From: Roseateles_B sp041912595 | GTDB lineage: Bacteria; Pseudomonadota; Gammaproteobacteria; Burkholderiales; Burkholderiaceae_C | Direction: 5' to 3' | Length of the DNA: 64,000 nt | Assembly (NCBI GenBank): GCA_041912595.1 | Contig: JAYRMR010000026.1 | Coordinates: forward strand, 1-64,000 | Part shown: positions 8,664 to 16,836 of the stretch, piece by piece | Layout: each line of letters starts with the position of its first letter | How positions within the stretch are numbered: position 1 is the stretch's first letter | Translations under genes and position numbers: made by a program | Notes under the pieces: generated by a model | Told to the model about the DNA's origin: nothing | What the model saw: the letters and a program-made list of their open reading frames with translations, nothing else | Databases searched by the model: none

Positions 8664-9440
8664 TCAGACCTCGACGACCCGCTGCGGCTCGTAGCCCGCG
8701 GCCTCGCCCTTGCGGCCATGGCCGCGGGCGTTGCACAGGACGCGGGTGCTGCGCCCGCCCGCATGGCTGATGCGGTAGTCGTGGCGGCAGTGCAGGTGGC
8801 CGTGGATCCAGAGGTCCACGCCGGGCATCAGCGCCTCGTCGTCATTGCAGAAGCTGGCCGTGCCGGGCTGCTTGCCATAGCGCGGGTCGGCGCTCTTCAG
8901 GCTGGGCGCGAAATGGGTGATGACGACGGTGGCCTCGGCCGGCTCGGCGGGCGCCCGGGCCAGGGTCTGCTCGAGCCAGGCCCGGTTCTCGAGGCCGAGG
9001 CGGCGGACGGCGTCGGCATCGAAGGGCTGGCCGTCAAGACGGGCGTTCATGACGCGCTGGAAGTAGCCGGCGGCCCGCATCGCCCGCTCGCGCTGGGCCG
9101 CGCCGAAGACGTCGAAGTCGCTCCAGCGCGTGGAGCCCAGAAAGCGGATGCGGCGGCCGTCGGCGCCCGTGCGCAGGCACTCCTCGTCGTCCAGCATGTC
9201 CAGTCCCAGCCGCTCGCATTCGCGGCGCAGCAGCGCGCCGGTCTCGCGGATCTCGCGGTGGTCGTACTCGTGATTGCCCGGCACGAAGAGCACCGGCACG
9301 GGCCAGCCCCCGAACGCGGCGAGGCCGCGCCAGGTGCTGTCGACGTCGCCTGCCAGCACCAGCAGCTCGGCGCCGGGCGCCGGCTGGGGCTCGAAGGCCT
9401 CCGTCTCCATGTGGAGGTCCGAGAGGATCTGCAGCTTCAT
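8664..9440 (-). CDS. Calcineurin-like metallophosphoesterase
   Basis: A 258-residue cytosolic phosphoesterase with the ordered metal-binding motifs: D-L-H near the N-terminus (I-L-S-D-L-H), G-D-V-D, P-G-N-H-E, T-H-F-A-P and the C-terminal G-H-L-H. All metal-ligating residues are present, so activity is expected. The substrate is not predictable; related small proteins act on nucleotides or phosphodiesters. It follows the UPF0149/SEC-C gene on the same strand after 40 bases, suggesting co-transcription. Confidence 0.88.
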   Translation of the reverse strand: MKLQILSDLHMETEAFEPQPAPGAELLVLAGDVDSTWRGLAAFGGWPVPVLFVPGNHEYDHREIRETGALLRRECERLGLDMLDDEECLRTGADGRRIRFLGSTRWSDFDVFGAAQRERAMRAAGYFQRVMNARLDGQPFDADAVRRLGLENRAWLEQTLARAPAEPAEATVVITHFAPSLKSADPRYGKQPGTASFCNDDEALMPGVDLWIHGHLHCRHDYRISHAGGRSTRVLCNARGHGRKGEAAGYEPQRVVEV

Positions 9441-9480
9441 GGGCGCGAGGCAGCCCCGGGCCGGGGCCGCCGGGGGACGC

Positions 9481-10260
9481 TCAGTTGGCGCCGTGGCACT
9501 GCTTGTACTTGCGACCCGAACCGCAGGGGCAGGGATCGTTGCGGCCGACCTTGGGCGTGTCGCGGCGCACGGCCTCGACCTTGTAGCGCAGGTCGGTGGT
9601 GAGGTCGTAGAGGTCGGCCACGTTGACGACGAGGTCCTCGATGGCGTCGTCGATGTCCTTGAGCGGGTGCTCGCGGTCCAGCGTGGCGACGACTTCCTTC
9701 TCCTCCGCCGTCTCGGCGGGCAGGTGGCGGTACAGACGCGCCATGGCGTTCATCACGCCTTCGTCGTCCAGCTCGCCCAGCTCGGGGAAGCACAGGGCGG
9801 CGTGCTGGAAGCCGGCCACCCAGGGCAGCAGGGTGCGGGCGATGGGCGTCAGCTGCTCGTCGTCGGCCGCATCGGCCTCGGGCGTCTCGCCGGCTTCGGC
9901 CGCGGCGGCGGCTTCGGCGTCCAGGTCCAGCACGACCGGGTCGAACCAGCCGTGCTCGGCCAGGCTGCGGTTCAGGGCGCCGTGGCGGCGCAGCACCAGC
10001 TCCTGGATGCGCGCGAGCCAGGTGGGGGCCGCGTCGGCCGGCAGCTCACCACCGTCGTAGTCGAAGATGGGCGGCAGCCATTCCTCGATCTCGATCAGGC
10101 GGGGTTGCACCAGCACGCCGCAGAGGTAGCCGTCCAGCATGGAGGCGTCCAGGGCTTGCAGGGGGGCGGGCGTTTGGGCCAGCAGTTCGTCGAGTTCGGC
10201 GAACTCGGCGTCATTCAGGTCGGCGATCTTGCTCATCGGGCGATTGTCGCCGATCGCCAT
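9481..10260 (-). CDS. UPF0149/YecA-family protein with SEC-C zinc motif
   Basis: A 259-residue protein with an N-terminal UPF0149 domain (L-D-A-S-M-L-D-G-Y-L near residue 40) and a C-terminal SEC-C motif (C-P-C-G-S-G-x-K-Y-K-x-C-H) that binds zinc, as at the end of SecA. A long acidic/alanine linker (residues ~115-145) separates conserved blocks. The Met at residue 9 (M-S-K-I-A-D-L) is an equally good start; neither has a clear Shine-Dalgarno. The gene is sandwiched between a LysR gene (9-base gap) and the metallophosphoesterase. It is a paralogue of the partial gene at the left edge. Function is unknown. Confidence 0.85.
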   Translation of the reverse strand: MAIGDNRPMSKIADLNDAEFAELDELLAQTPAPLQALDASMLDGYLCGVLVQPRLIEIEEWLPPIFDYDGGELPADAAPTWLARIQELVLRRHGALNRSLAEHGWFDPVVLDLDAEAAAAAEAGETPEADAADDEQLTPIARTLLPWVAGFQHAALCFPELGELDDEGVMNAMARLYRHLPAETAEEKEVVATLDREHPLKDIDDAIEDLVVNVADLYDLTTDLRYKVEAVRRDTPKVGRNDPCPCGSGRKYKQCHGAN

Positions 10261-10269
10261 CCGCTGGGG

Positions 10270-11205
10270 TCAGGCGGCCGCCAGCGCGGCGGCCAGGAGC
10301 AGCCGCTCGCGCATCCAGCGCAGGGAGGGGCGGTCCTCGTCGCGCATGTGCCAGAGCATGTCGACGTGGACGGGCGCCAGCGCCAGCGGCAGCGGCCGCT
10401 CGACGAGGCCGCTGCGGTAGCCGGTGGCGCTCACGAAGCGGGCCGGCAGCACCGTCAGCAGGTCCGACTGCGCCACCACGCGCCCCGCCGTGAAGAACTG
10501 GTTCACCGTGAGCACGATGCGGCGGCTGCGGCCCAGTGCGGCCAGGGACTCGTCGACGAAGCCGTGCGGACGGCCCGAGAAGCTCACCAGCAGGTGGTGG
10601 GCGGCGCAGTAGGTGTCGAGGTCCAGCGGGGCCTGCGCGAGCGGGTGGTCCCGGCGCATCACGCAGACGTACTGGCTCTCATACAGCCGGTGATGGCGGA
10701 TGGCGGCGAGCTGCCCCTGCCCCTGCAGCGCCGCGATGGCCTGTGGGAAATAGCCGAGGGCGAAGTCGGCCTCGCCCTGTTCGAGCAGGCTGCGCGGGTC
10801 GCGCGTGGTGAGCGGCAGCACGTGCACGCGGGCGCGGGCCTGCAGCGATTCGAGGTCGGCCACCAGCGGCGGCAGCACCAGCGCGGCGGTGGCGTCAGCC
10901 ATGGCGATCTGGAAGGTGGCGTCCTCCGTCGCGGGCTGGTAGTCGCCCGGGTCGAGCACGGCCCGCAGCCGGTCGAGCGCCTGGCGGATCTCCGGCCACA
11001 GGCCCTCGGCGCGGGAGGTGGGCTTCATGCCGAAGGCCTGGCGGACGAACAGCTCCTCGCCCAGCGCCTCGCGCAGGCGCTTCAGGGCATGGCTGACCGC
11101 CGGCTGGGTCATGGCCAGGCGTTCGGCGGCCCGGGTGAGATTGCGCTCCGCCATGACGGCATCGAAGACGCGCAGTAAGTTGAGGTCCAGGGTGCGAAAG
11201 CTCAT
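10270..11205 (-). CDS. LysR-family transcriptional regulator
   Basis: A 311-residue regulator opening with the NodD/PA-type pattern L-D-L-N-L-L-R-V-F-D-A-V. Its helix-turn-helix includes N-L-T-R-A-A-E-R-L-A-M-T-Q-P-A-V-S-H-A-L, and the effector domain occupies about 90-300. It is divergent from the 79-residue gene at 11327 and leads, co-directionally, into the UPF0149/SEC-C gene. The divergent interval contains an imperfect dyad (CAAATG, nine bases, CATTTG). The inducer is unknown. Confidence 0.88.
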   Translation of the reverse strand: MSFRTLDLNLLRVFDAVMAERNLTRAAERLAMTQPAVSHALKRLREALGEELFVRQAFGMKPTSRAEGLWPEIRQALDRLRAVLDPGDYQPATEDATFQIAMADATAALVLPPLVADLESLQARARVHVLPLTTRDPRSLLEQGEADFALGYFPQAIAALQGQGQLAAIRHHRLYESQYVCVMRRDHPLAQAPLDLDTYCAAHHLLVSFSGRPHGFVDESLAALGRSRRIVLTVNQFFTAGRVVAQSDLLTVLPARFVSATGYRSGLVERPLPLALAPVHVDMLWHMRDEDRPSLRWMRERLLLAAALAAA

Positions 11206-11326
11206 ATGAATGCTGTTTATAGAGCAAATGCAAACAATTCATTTGGAGAATGTCTAGGGTTTACCCGAGAATTCATTCCATCGCACCACACCCCGGTGCC
11301 CGCAACACCCACAAGGAAGTCACATC

Positions 11327-11566
11327 ATGAGCGTCGCCACCCAAACCTTCGGTCTGCCCCTGCACCGCACCGTTCGTCATGGGGGTTCCTTCGCTGCCAT
11401 CGGCGCCCGCCTGTGGCTGAGCCTGATCGCCAAGGTCCAGGCTCACCTGGCCGCCGCGAAGAAGGCCCGCGAAGAGCGCGAACTGCTGGCTCTGGCCGCC
11501 CAGTACGAAGACAGCATGCCCAGCTTTGCTGCCGAACTGCGCGCTGCCCACGCCCGCAAGGACTGA
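11327..11566 (+). CDS. Small basic helical protein (79 aa), DUF1127-like
   Basis: A 79-residue protein with an AGGAAG ribosome-binding site eight or nine bases before the ATG and a good intrinsic terminator 40 bases after the stop, which together make it a convincing monocistronic gene. Residues 25-55 form a probable amphipathic helix (A-K-V-Q-A-H-L-A-A-A-K-K-A-R-E-E-R-E-L). The short N-terminus with a basic helix recalls DUF1127-type small proteins, but the resemblance is loose. It is divergent from the LysR gene, which may regulate it. Confidence 0.65.
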   Translation: MSVATQTFGLPLHRTVRHGGSFAAIGARLWLSLIAKVQAHLAAAKKAREERELLALAAQYEDSMPSFAAELRAAHARKD

Positions 11567-11606
11567 GTCTCCTGCAACGGCCTTCGGGCCGTCTTGCTCT
11601 GTTGAG

Positions 11607-11638
11607 CCTGCCCGCTGATGAAGCCGGCAGGTTTTTTT
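11607..11638 (+). terminator. Rho-independent terminator of the 79-aa gene
   Basis: Stem CCTGCC / GGCAGG with an inner GCT / AGC extension, followed directly by seven T residues. An additional ACGGCC-TTCG-GGCCGT hairpin lies just upstream (about 11577-11592). Confidence 0.8.
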
Positions 11639-11708
11639 GCGTCTGCAGCGCCCGCCGTGGGCCCCGTTTGCGCGTCGTCATCGGCCATGGCGAGCGCGTG
11701 AGACCATG

Positions 11709-11733
11709 AAAAAAGCCCGCACGAGGCGGGCTT
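11709..11733 (-). terminator. Rho-independent terminator of pckG
   Basis: Stem AAGCCCGC / GCGGGCTT (8 bp, 5-nt loop) with a run of A on the plus-strand left side, which becomes a T run for minus-strand transcripts leaving pckG. Confidence 0.8.
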
Positions 11734-11754
11734 GTCTGCAAACGCAGGCCGTGA

Positions 11755-13623
11755 TCACTCGGCGGCCAGGCGCTGCTCGATCTTGGCCTTGGTGGCCGGC
11801 AGCTCGGCCGGCAGGTGGTAGGCCAGCTGCGCGAAGAGCTCATCGTGCAGCTTCAGCTCGGCGGCCCAGTCGGCCTTGTCGATGCGGGTGGCCACCTCGA
11901 ACTGTTCCTTGCTGAAGTTCAGGCCGTCCCAGTTCAGGTCCTCGTAGCGCGGGGTCACGCCGAAGACGTGCTCCTCGCCGGCCTGGCTGCCCGTCACGCG
12001 GTCCAGCATCCACTTCAGCACGCGCATGTTCTCGCCGTAGCCGGGCCAGACGAACTTGCCGTCAGCGCCCTTGCGGAACCAGTTCACGCAGAAGATCTTG
12101 GGCAGCGTGGCACCGCCGTCCGCCAGCTTCTTGCCGAGGTCCAGCCAGTGCTGGAAGTAGTCCGCCATGTTGTAGCCCATGAAGGGCAGCATGGCGAAGG
12201 GGTCGCGGCGCACCACGCCCTGCTGGCCGGCGGCCGCAGCGGTGGTCTCGGAGCCCATGGTCGCGGCCATGTAGACGCCTTCCACCCAGTCGCGGGCCTC
12301 GGTCACCAGGGGCACGGTCGTCGAGCGGCGGCCACCGAAGATGAAGCCGTCGATCGGCACGCCGGCCGGGTTGTTCCAGTCCGGGTCCAGGGCCGGGTTG
12401 TTGGTCGCGGCCACCGTGAAGCGGGCGTTCGGGTGAGCGGCCTTGGCGCCGGTCTCCTTGGCGATGGCGGGCGTCCAGTCCTTGCCCTGCCAGTCGATCA
12501 GGTGGGCCGGTGGGGTCTCGGTCATGGACTCCCACCAGACGTCGCCATCGTCGGTCAGCGCGACGTTGGTGAAGATGACGTCCTTGTTGAGGCTGGCCAT
12601 GCAGTTGTAGTTGGTCAGCGTGTTCGTGCCGGGCGCGACGCCGAAGTAGCCGGCTTCCGGGTTGATCGCGTACAGGCGGCCGTCGGCGCCGGGCTTGATC
12701 CAGGCGATGTCGTCACCGACCGTCGTCACCTTCCAGCCGTCGAAGGCTTTGGGCGGGATCAGCATGGAGAAGTTGGTTTTGCCGCAGGCGCTGGGGAAGG
12801 CGGCGGCGAAGTGGTACTTCCTGCCCTCGGGCGAGGTCAGGCCGAGGATGAGCATGTGCTCGGCCAGCCAGCCCTGGTCGCGGCCCATGGTCGAGGCGAT
12901 GCGCAGCGCGAAGCACTTCTTGCCCAGCAGGGCGTTGCCGCCGTAGCCCGAGCCGTAGGACCAGATTTCGCGGGTCTCGGGGTAGTGGACGATGTACTTG
13001 GTCTTGTTGCAGGGCCACTTGACGTCGGCCTGGCCGGCTTCCAGCGGCGCGCCCACGGTGTGCACGCAGGGCACGAAGGCGCCGTTGTCACCCAGCACGT
13101 CCAGCACGGCACGGCCCATGCGGGTCATGATGCGCATGTTGACGGCCACGTAGGGGCTGTCGGAGAGCTCGACGCCGATGTGGGCGATGGGCGAGCCGAT
13201 CGGGCCCATGCTGAAGGGCACCACGTACAGGGTGCGGCCCTTCATGGCGCCCTTGAACAGCGCGGTTTCGCCGGTCTGCAGCAGGACGCGCATCTCGGCC
13301 GGGGCCATCCAGTTGTTGGTGGGGCCGGCGTCTTCCTTGTTCTGCGAGCAGATGAAGGTGCGGTCTTCCACGCGGGCGACGTCGCTCGGGTCGCTGCAGG
13401 CGAGGTAGCTGTTGGCGCGCTTGGCGGGGTTGAGTTTCTTGAAGGTACCGGCGTCGACCAGTTGCTGGCAGAGGCGGTCGTACTCTTCCTGGCTGCCGTC
13501 GCACCAGTAGACGTCCTTGGCCTGCGTCAGGGCGGCGATCTCGGCCACCCAGGCGATCAGGCGCTGGTGCTTGACGTAGGCGGGCACGTTCAGGCGCAGC
13601 CCTTCCATCACGGGTTGGTTCAT
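11755..13623 (-). CDS. pckG: Phosphoenolpyruvate carboxykinase (GTP)
   Basis: The GTP-dependent enzyme that converts oxaloacetate to phosphoenolpyruvate, the entry step of gluconeogenesis. The protein has 622 residues, normal for the GTP family. The P-loop-like signature F-P-S-A-C-G-K-T-N is intact, as are the surrounding metal/substrate segments (for example F-G-G-R-R-S and N-W-F-R-K-G). The start M-N-Q-P-V-M-E-G-L is chosen because AAGGA lies six bases upstream; the frame is open further upstream but that extension is not protein-like. A terminator follows the stop. The gene is monocistronic. Confidence 0.95.
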   Translation of the reverse strand: MNQPVMEGLRLNVPAYVKHQRLIAWVAEIAALTQAKDVYWCDGSQEEYDRLCQQLVDAGTFKKLNPAKRANSYLACSDPSDVARVEDRTFICSQNKEDAGPTNNWMAPAEMRVLLQTGETALFKGAMKGRTLYVVPFSMGPIGSPIAHIGVELSDSPYVAVNMRIMTRMGRAVLDVLGDNGAFVPCVHTVGAPLEAGQADVKWPCNKTKYIVHYPETREIWSYGSGYGGNALLGKKCFALRIASTMGRDQGWLAEHMLILGLTSPEGRKYHFAAAFPSACGKTNFSMLIPPKAFDGWKVTTVGDDIAWIKPGADGRLYAINPEAGYFGVAPGTNTLTNYNCMASLNKDVIFTNVALTDDGDVWWESMTETPPAHLIDWQGKDWTPAIAKETGAKAAHPNARFTVAATNNPALDPDWNNPAGVPIDGFIFGGRRSTTVPLVTEARDWVEGVYMAATMGSETTAAAAGQQGVVRRDPFAMLPFMGYNMADYFQHWLDLGKKLADGGATLPKIFCVNWFRKGADGKFVWPGYGENMRVLKWMLDRVTGSQAGEEHVFGVTPRYEDLNWDGLNFSKEQFEVATRIDKADWAAELKLHDELFAQLAYHLPAELPATKAKIEQRLAAE

Positions 13624-14073
13624 GGCAAGTCCTTCGATGTTGAAAAGCAGAATTGGGTCAGGCTCGGGCGGCGGCCCCTGGCGGGAAGCGAGGGGAAGCG
13701 CGGGCCGGGCCTGGCCCAATGCCGCTCTGGAACACAGCCGGATCGCCGGTCTGCATCGCAATGTCAGGCACTTGCCGAGCCTCATGGTCTGAGCCCGGCG
13801 GGGTCGCCACCGCCGGGTCGCGGCAGGTGGGGAAACGATTGTCACCGCAATGTAATCACGCCGTAACTCCCAGGCCGACGCCATCTATGCGTTTCCGGAA
13901 TAGATACCGCAGCTTCTGGCATTGCCGGGTCCGGGAGCTTCGCCCGGGCGACATTTCGCACGCCCGGCTTGTACTGGTCTGAGGCTGGTTTGCAGGTGCC
14001 CGACTCACCGCTTCGCCCGCCGGGGCAAGCCGCAGGCCTTACAGTGCGGCTCTCCATCCAGATCCACCGCCCC
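13624..14073. other. Intergenic region upstream of pckG and the MOSC gene
   Basis: About 450 bases between divergent genes. It should hold the pckG promoter and the promoter of the MOSC gene, but I see no convincing sigma-70 pair, no strong dyad and no protein-like small frame. The stretch around 13840-13920 is less G+C rich than its surroundings. Confidence 0.4.
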
Positions 14074-14643
14074 ATGCGCCTGCTCTCGCTCAACACCGGC
14101 CGCGTCCAACCTTTGCTGGTCCAGGGCCAGACGCACGTCAGCGGCATCCGCAAGGCGCCGTGCGAGGGGCGCGTGGCGGTGGCCCCGCTGGGGCTGGAGG
14201 GGGACGAGCAGGCGGATCTCACCGTGCATGGGGGCCTGAGCAAGGCCGTCTACGCCTACCCGCAGGCGCACTACGCCTTCTGGCAGACGGTGCGGGCGCA
14301 GGCGAAGGTGGCGGGCTGGGACGAGCCGCTGGCGCCGGGCGCGCTGGGCGAGAACCTCACGCTGGACGGGCTCGTGGAGCAGGACGCCTGGGTGGGCGAC
14401 GTCCTGCGCTTCCCGGACTGCGAGCTGGCCGTGAGCGAGCCGCGCCAGCCCTGCTTCAAGTTCAATGCCGTGATGGGCTTCAACCAGGCGGCGAAGCTCA
14501 TGAGCCAGAGCGGCTGGTGCGGCTTCTACCTGGCGGTGCTCAAGCCCGGCACCCTGCAGGCCGGCGAGGCCTTCGAGCTGGTGCCGGGGCCCCGCGAGGT
14601 CAGCATCGCGGAGCTGTTCCGGGCGCGGGTGCGGCGCGACTGA
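14074..14643 (+). CDS. MOSC-domain protein (YiiM-like)
   Basis: A 189-residue stand-alone MOSC (molybdenum cofactor sulfurase C-terminal) protein. It shows the family order: H-G-G-x-x-K-A-V-Y-A-Y-P, G-E-N-L-T-L-D-G, and P-R-Q-P-C-F-K with the conserved cysteine. This pattern is close to E. coli YiiM, a molybdoenzyme that reduces N-hydroxylated base analogues (family knowledge). The ATG giving M-R-L-L-S-L-N-T-G is chosen because homology starts there; the frame is open upstream. It converges on the alkene reductase gene. Confidence 0.85.
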   Translation: MRLLSLNTGRVQPLLVQGQTHVSGIRKAPCEGRVAVAPLGLEGDEQADLTVHGGLSKAVYAYPQAHYAFWQTVRAQAKVAGWDEPLAPGALGENLTLDGLVEQDAWVGDVLRFPDCELAVSEPRQPCFKFNAVMGFNQAAKLMSQSGWCGFYLAVLKPGTLQAGEAFELVPGPREVSIAELFRARVRRD

Positions 14644-14662
14644 GCCGCGCCTCACCCGGGAC

Positions 14663-15736
14663 TCAGGCGAGGGCCGGGTAGTCCGTGTAGCCCTTGGCGC
14701 CGCCGCCGTACAGCGTGGCGCGCTCCACCGGGGCGAGCTCGGCATTCAGGCGCAGGCGGCGCACGAGGTCCGGATTGCTGATGTAGTCGCGCCCGAAGGC
14801 CACCAGGTCGGCCTGACCGCCAGCCACGGCCTGCATCGCCATCTCGCGGCTGTAGCCGTTGTTGACCATCCAGGCGCCCTTGAAGCGCTGGCGCAGGGCG
14901 GCGTAGTCGAAGGGCGCAATGTCGCGGGCACCGCCGGTCTGGCCCTCGATCACGTGCAGGAAGGCCAGGTTCAGCGGGGCCAGCTGCTCGACGGCATGGT
15001 TGAACAGCGCCTGGGCCTGGCTGTCCTGGCCGGCGTCGTTCACGGGCGTGACCGGGCTCAGGCGCAGGCCGGTGCGGCCGGCGCCGATGGCCTGGCTCAC
15101 CGCCGTCATGACCTCGACGAGGAAGCGGGCGCGGTTCTCGATGGAGCCGCCGTAGGCGTCGGTGCGGTCGTTGATGCTGTCGCGCAGGAACTGGTCGATC
15201 AGGTAGCCATTGGCGCCGTGCACCTCGACGGCATCGAAGCCGGCTTCCATGGCGCAGCGCGCGGCGTGGGCGTAGCTGGCCACCACGCCCGGGATCTCGT
15301 CCGTGCGCAGGGCGCGGGCCGGGGTGACGGTCTCGAGGCCGCGCGAGGTGAAGGTCTTGGCCTCGATGCGGCGGGCCGTGGACGACACGGGCGCGCCGCC
15401 GTTCGGCTGGAAATCGGCATGCGAGATGCGGCCCACATGCCACAGCTGCACGGCGATCTTGCCGCCCTCGGCATGCACGGCGTCGGTGACGGGTTTCCAG
15501 GCCTCGACCTGCTCGGGGCTGTAGATGCCCGGGGTGTCCAGGTAGCCCTGGCCCTCGGGGCTGATCTGCGCGCCTTCCGTGATGATGAGGCCGGCATTGG
15601 CGCGCTGGCGGTAGTACTCGACGGCCAGCGGACCGGGCTTGAGGCCGACCGAGCGGCTGCGGGTCAGCGGCGCCATGACGATGCGGTTGGCAAGCTCGAG
15701 GTCGCTGACGCGGAGGGGATCGAAGAGTTGGGGCAT
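14663..15736 (-). CDS. nemA: Alkene reductase, Old Yellow Enzyme family (NemA-like)
   Basis: A 357-residue FMN enzyme that reduces activated C=C bonds (N-ethylmaleimide, enones) and often nitrate esters using NAD(P)H. The N-terminal block N-R-I-V-M-A-P-L-T-R-S-R and the active-site V-E-V-H-G-A-N-G-Y-L (His and Asn that bind the substrate oxygen) are intact, followed by the R-T-D-x-Y-G-G-S motif. The length fits bacterial NemA/XenB-type enzymes. It is divergent from rlmJ, with no TetR/NemR-type repressor adjacent. Confidence 0.92.
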   Translation of the reverse strand: MPQLFDPLRVSDLELANRIVMAPLTRSRSVGLKPGPLAVEYYRQRANAGLIITEGAQISPEGQGYLDTPGIYSPEQVEAWKPVTDAVHAEGGKIAVQLWHVGRISHADFQPNGGAPVSSTARRIEAKTFTSRGLETVTPARALRTDEIPGVVASYAHAARCAMEAGFDAVEVHGANGYLIDQFLRDSINDRTDAYGGSIENRARFLVEVMTAVSQAIGAGRTGLRLSPVTPVNDAGQDSQAQALFNHAVEQLAPLNLAFLHVIEGQTGGARDIAPFDYAALRQRFKGAWMVNNGYSREMAMQAVAGGQADLVAFGRDYISNPDLVRRLRLNAELAPVERATLYGGGAKGYTDYPALA

Positions 15737-15918
15737 GGGACTTCAGGGGCGGCACGGGGCCGCGAGATCAGGAAAGTGGTGCAAGCGTAGCCAAGCTCGC
15801 CGCGGGCCGCCTGCCACCCGGGCGACAGCGTGGTGCCCCGCCCGGACTTCGGCGCACGGGCAGCAGCCTCGGCGCCGCTGTGCTAGGTGACGCGCGAGCC
15901 GCTTGCTACAGTGCGCAC

Positions 15919-16773
15919 ATGCTCGCCTATCGACACGCTTTCCATGCCGGCAACCATGCCGACGTCCTCAAACACCTGGTGCTGGCCCGGGTCCTGCGCT
16001 ACCTGGGCGAAAAGGACAAGCCCTACACCCTCGTGGACACCCACGCCGGCGCCGGCGGCTATTCCGTCGAGGGCCGCTATGCCCAGAAGAATGCCGAGTA
16101 CGGCACCGGCATCTCCCGCCTCTGGGACCGCAAGGACCTGCCGGAGGCCGTGGCGGACTATGTGCAGCTCGTCAAGGACTTCAATCCCGACGGGCAGCTG
16201 CGCCAGTACCCGGGCTCGCCGGCCATTGCCAACCTGCTGATGCGCGAGGCCGACCGCCTGCGCGTCTACGAGCTGCACCCGACGGACCACCGCATCCTCG
16301 CCAGCTACCTGGCGGAGCGCCCCAACACGCAGGTGTCCGACAAGGACGGCTTTGCCTCGCTCAAGGGCGAGCTGCCGCCGCCGTCGCGCCGCGGTGCGGT
16401 GCTGATGGACCCGCCCTACGAGATCAAGACGGACTACGGCAAGGTGCTGGCCGCCCTGCGCGAGGGCCTGCAGCGCTTTGCCGATGGCGTCTACATGATC
16501 TGGTACCCGCAGCTGCAGATGCTGGAGTCCGCACAGCTCGCCACGCGCCTGAAGGCCGCGGCCGACGCCTCCGCAAAGAAGGGCTGGCTGCATGTGCGCC
16601 TGACCGTCGCGCAACCGGACGAGCGCGGCTTCGGCATGCTGGGCAGCGGCATGTTCGTGGCCAACCCGCCCTTCACGCTGCACGACGAGCTGCAGGAGTG
16701 CCTGCCGTATCTCGTCGAGCACCTCGGTCAGTACGACGGCGCGAACTTCGTGCTGGAGCAGCGCGCGAGCTGA
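15919..16773 (+). CDS. rlmJ: 23S rRNA adenine(2030)-N6-methyltransferase
   Basis: A SAM-dependent methyltransferase that modifies A2030 of 23S rRNA. The 284-residue length is close to the E. coli enzyme (280). The N-terminus M-L-A-Y-R-H-A-F-H-A-G-N-x-A-D-V-L-K-H is diagnostic, and the catalytic D-P-P-Y lies at residues 164-167. The ATG at the start of that block is chosen; an upstream in-frame codon would add a non-conserved extension. A strong bidirectional hairpin follows the stop. Confidence 0.95.
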   Translation: MLAYRHAFHAGNHADVLKHLVLARVLRYLGEKDKPYTLVDTHAGAGGYSVEGRYAQKNAEYGTGISRLWDRKDLPEAVADYVQLVKDFNPDGQLRQYPGSPAIANLLMREADRLRVYELHPTDHRILASYLAERPNTQVSDKDGFASLKGELPPPSRRGAVLMDPPYEIKTDYGKVLAALREGLQRFADGVYMIWYPQLQMLESAQLATRLKAAADASAKKGWLHVRLTVAQPDERGFGMLGSGMFVANPPFTLHDELQECLPYLVEHLGQYDGANFVLEQRAS

Positions 16774-16791
16774 GTTCCGCCGCACCAAGAG

Positions 16792-16814
16792 AAAAGGGGG
16801 CCGAGGCCCCCTTT
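16792..16814. terminator. Bidirectional terminator between rlmJ and the M48 gene
   Basis: The sequence AAAA-GGGGGC-CGAG-GCCCCC-TTT forms a 6-bp G/C stem with a 4-nt loop, flanked by A residues on the left and T residues on the right, suited to ending both convergent transcripts. Confidence 0.75.
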
Positions 16815-16836
16815 GTCATGGCGATCGTCCCTCGTG

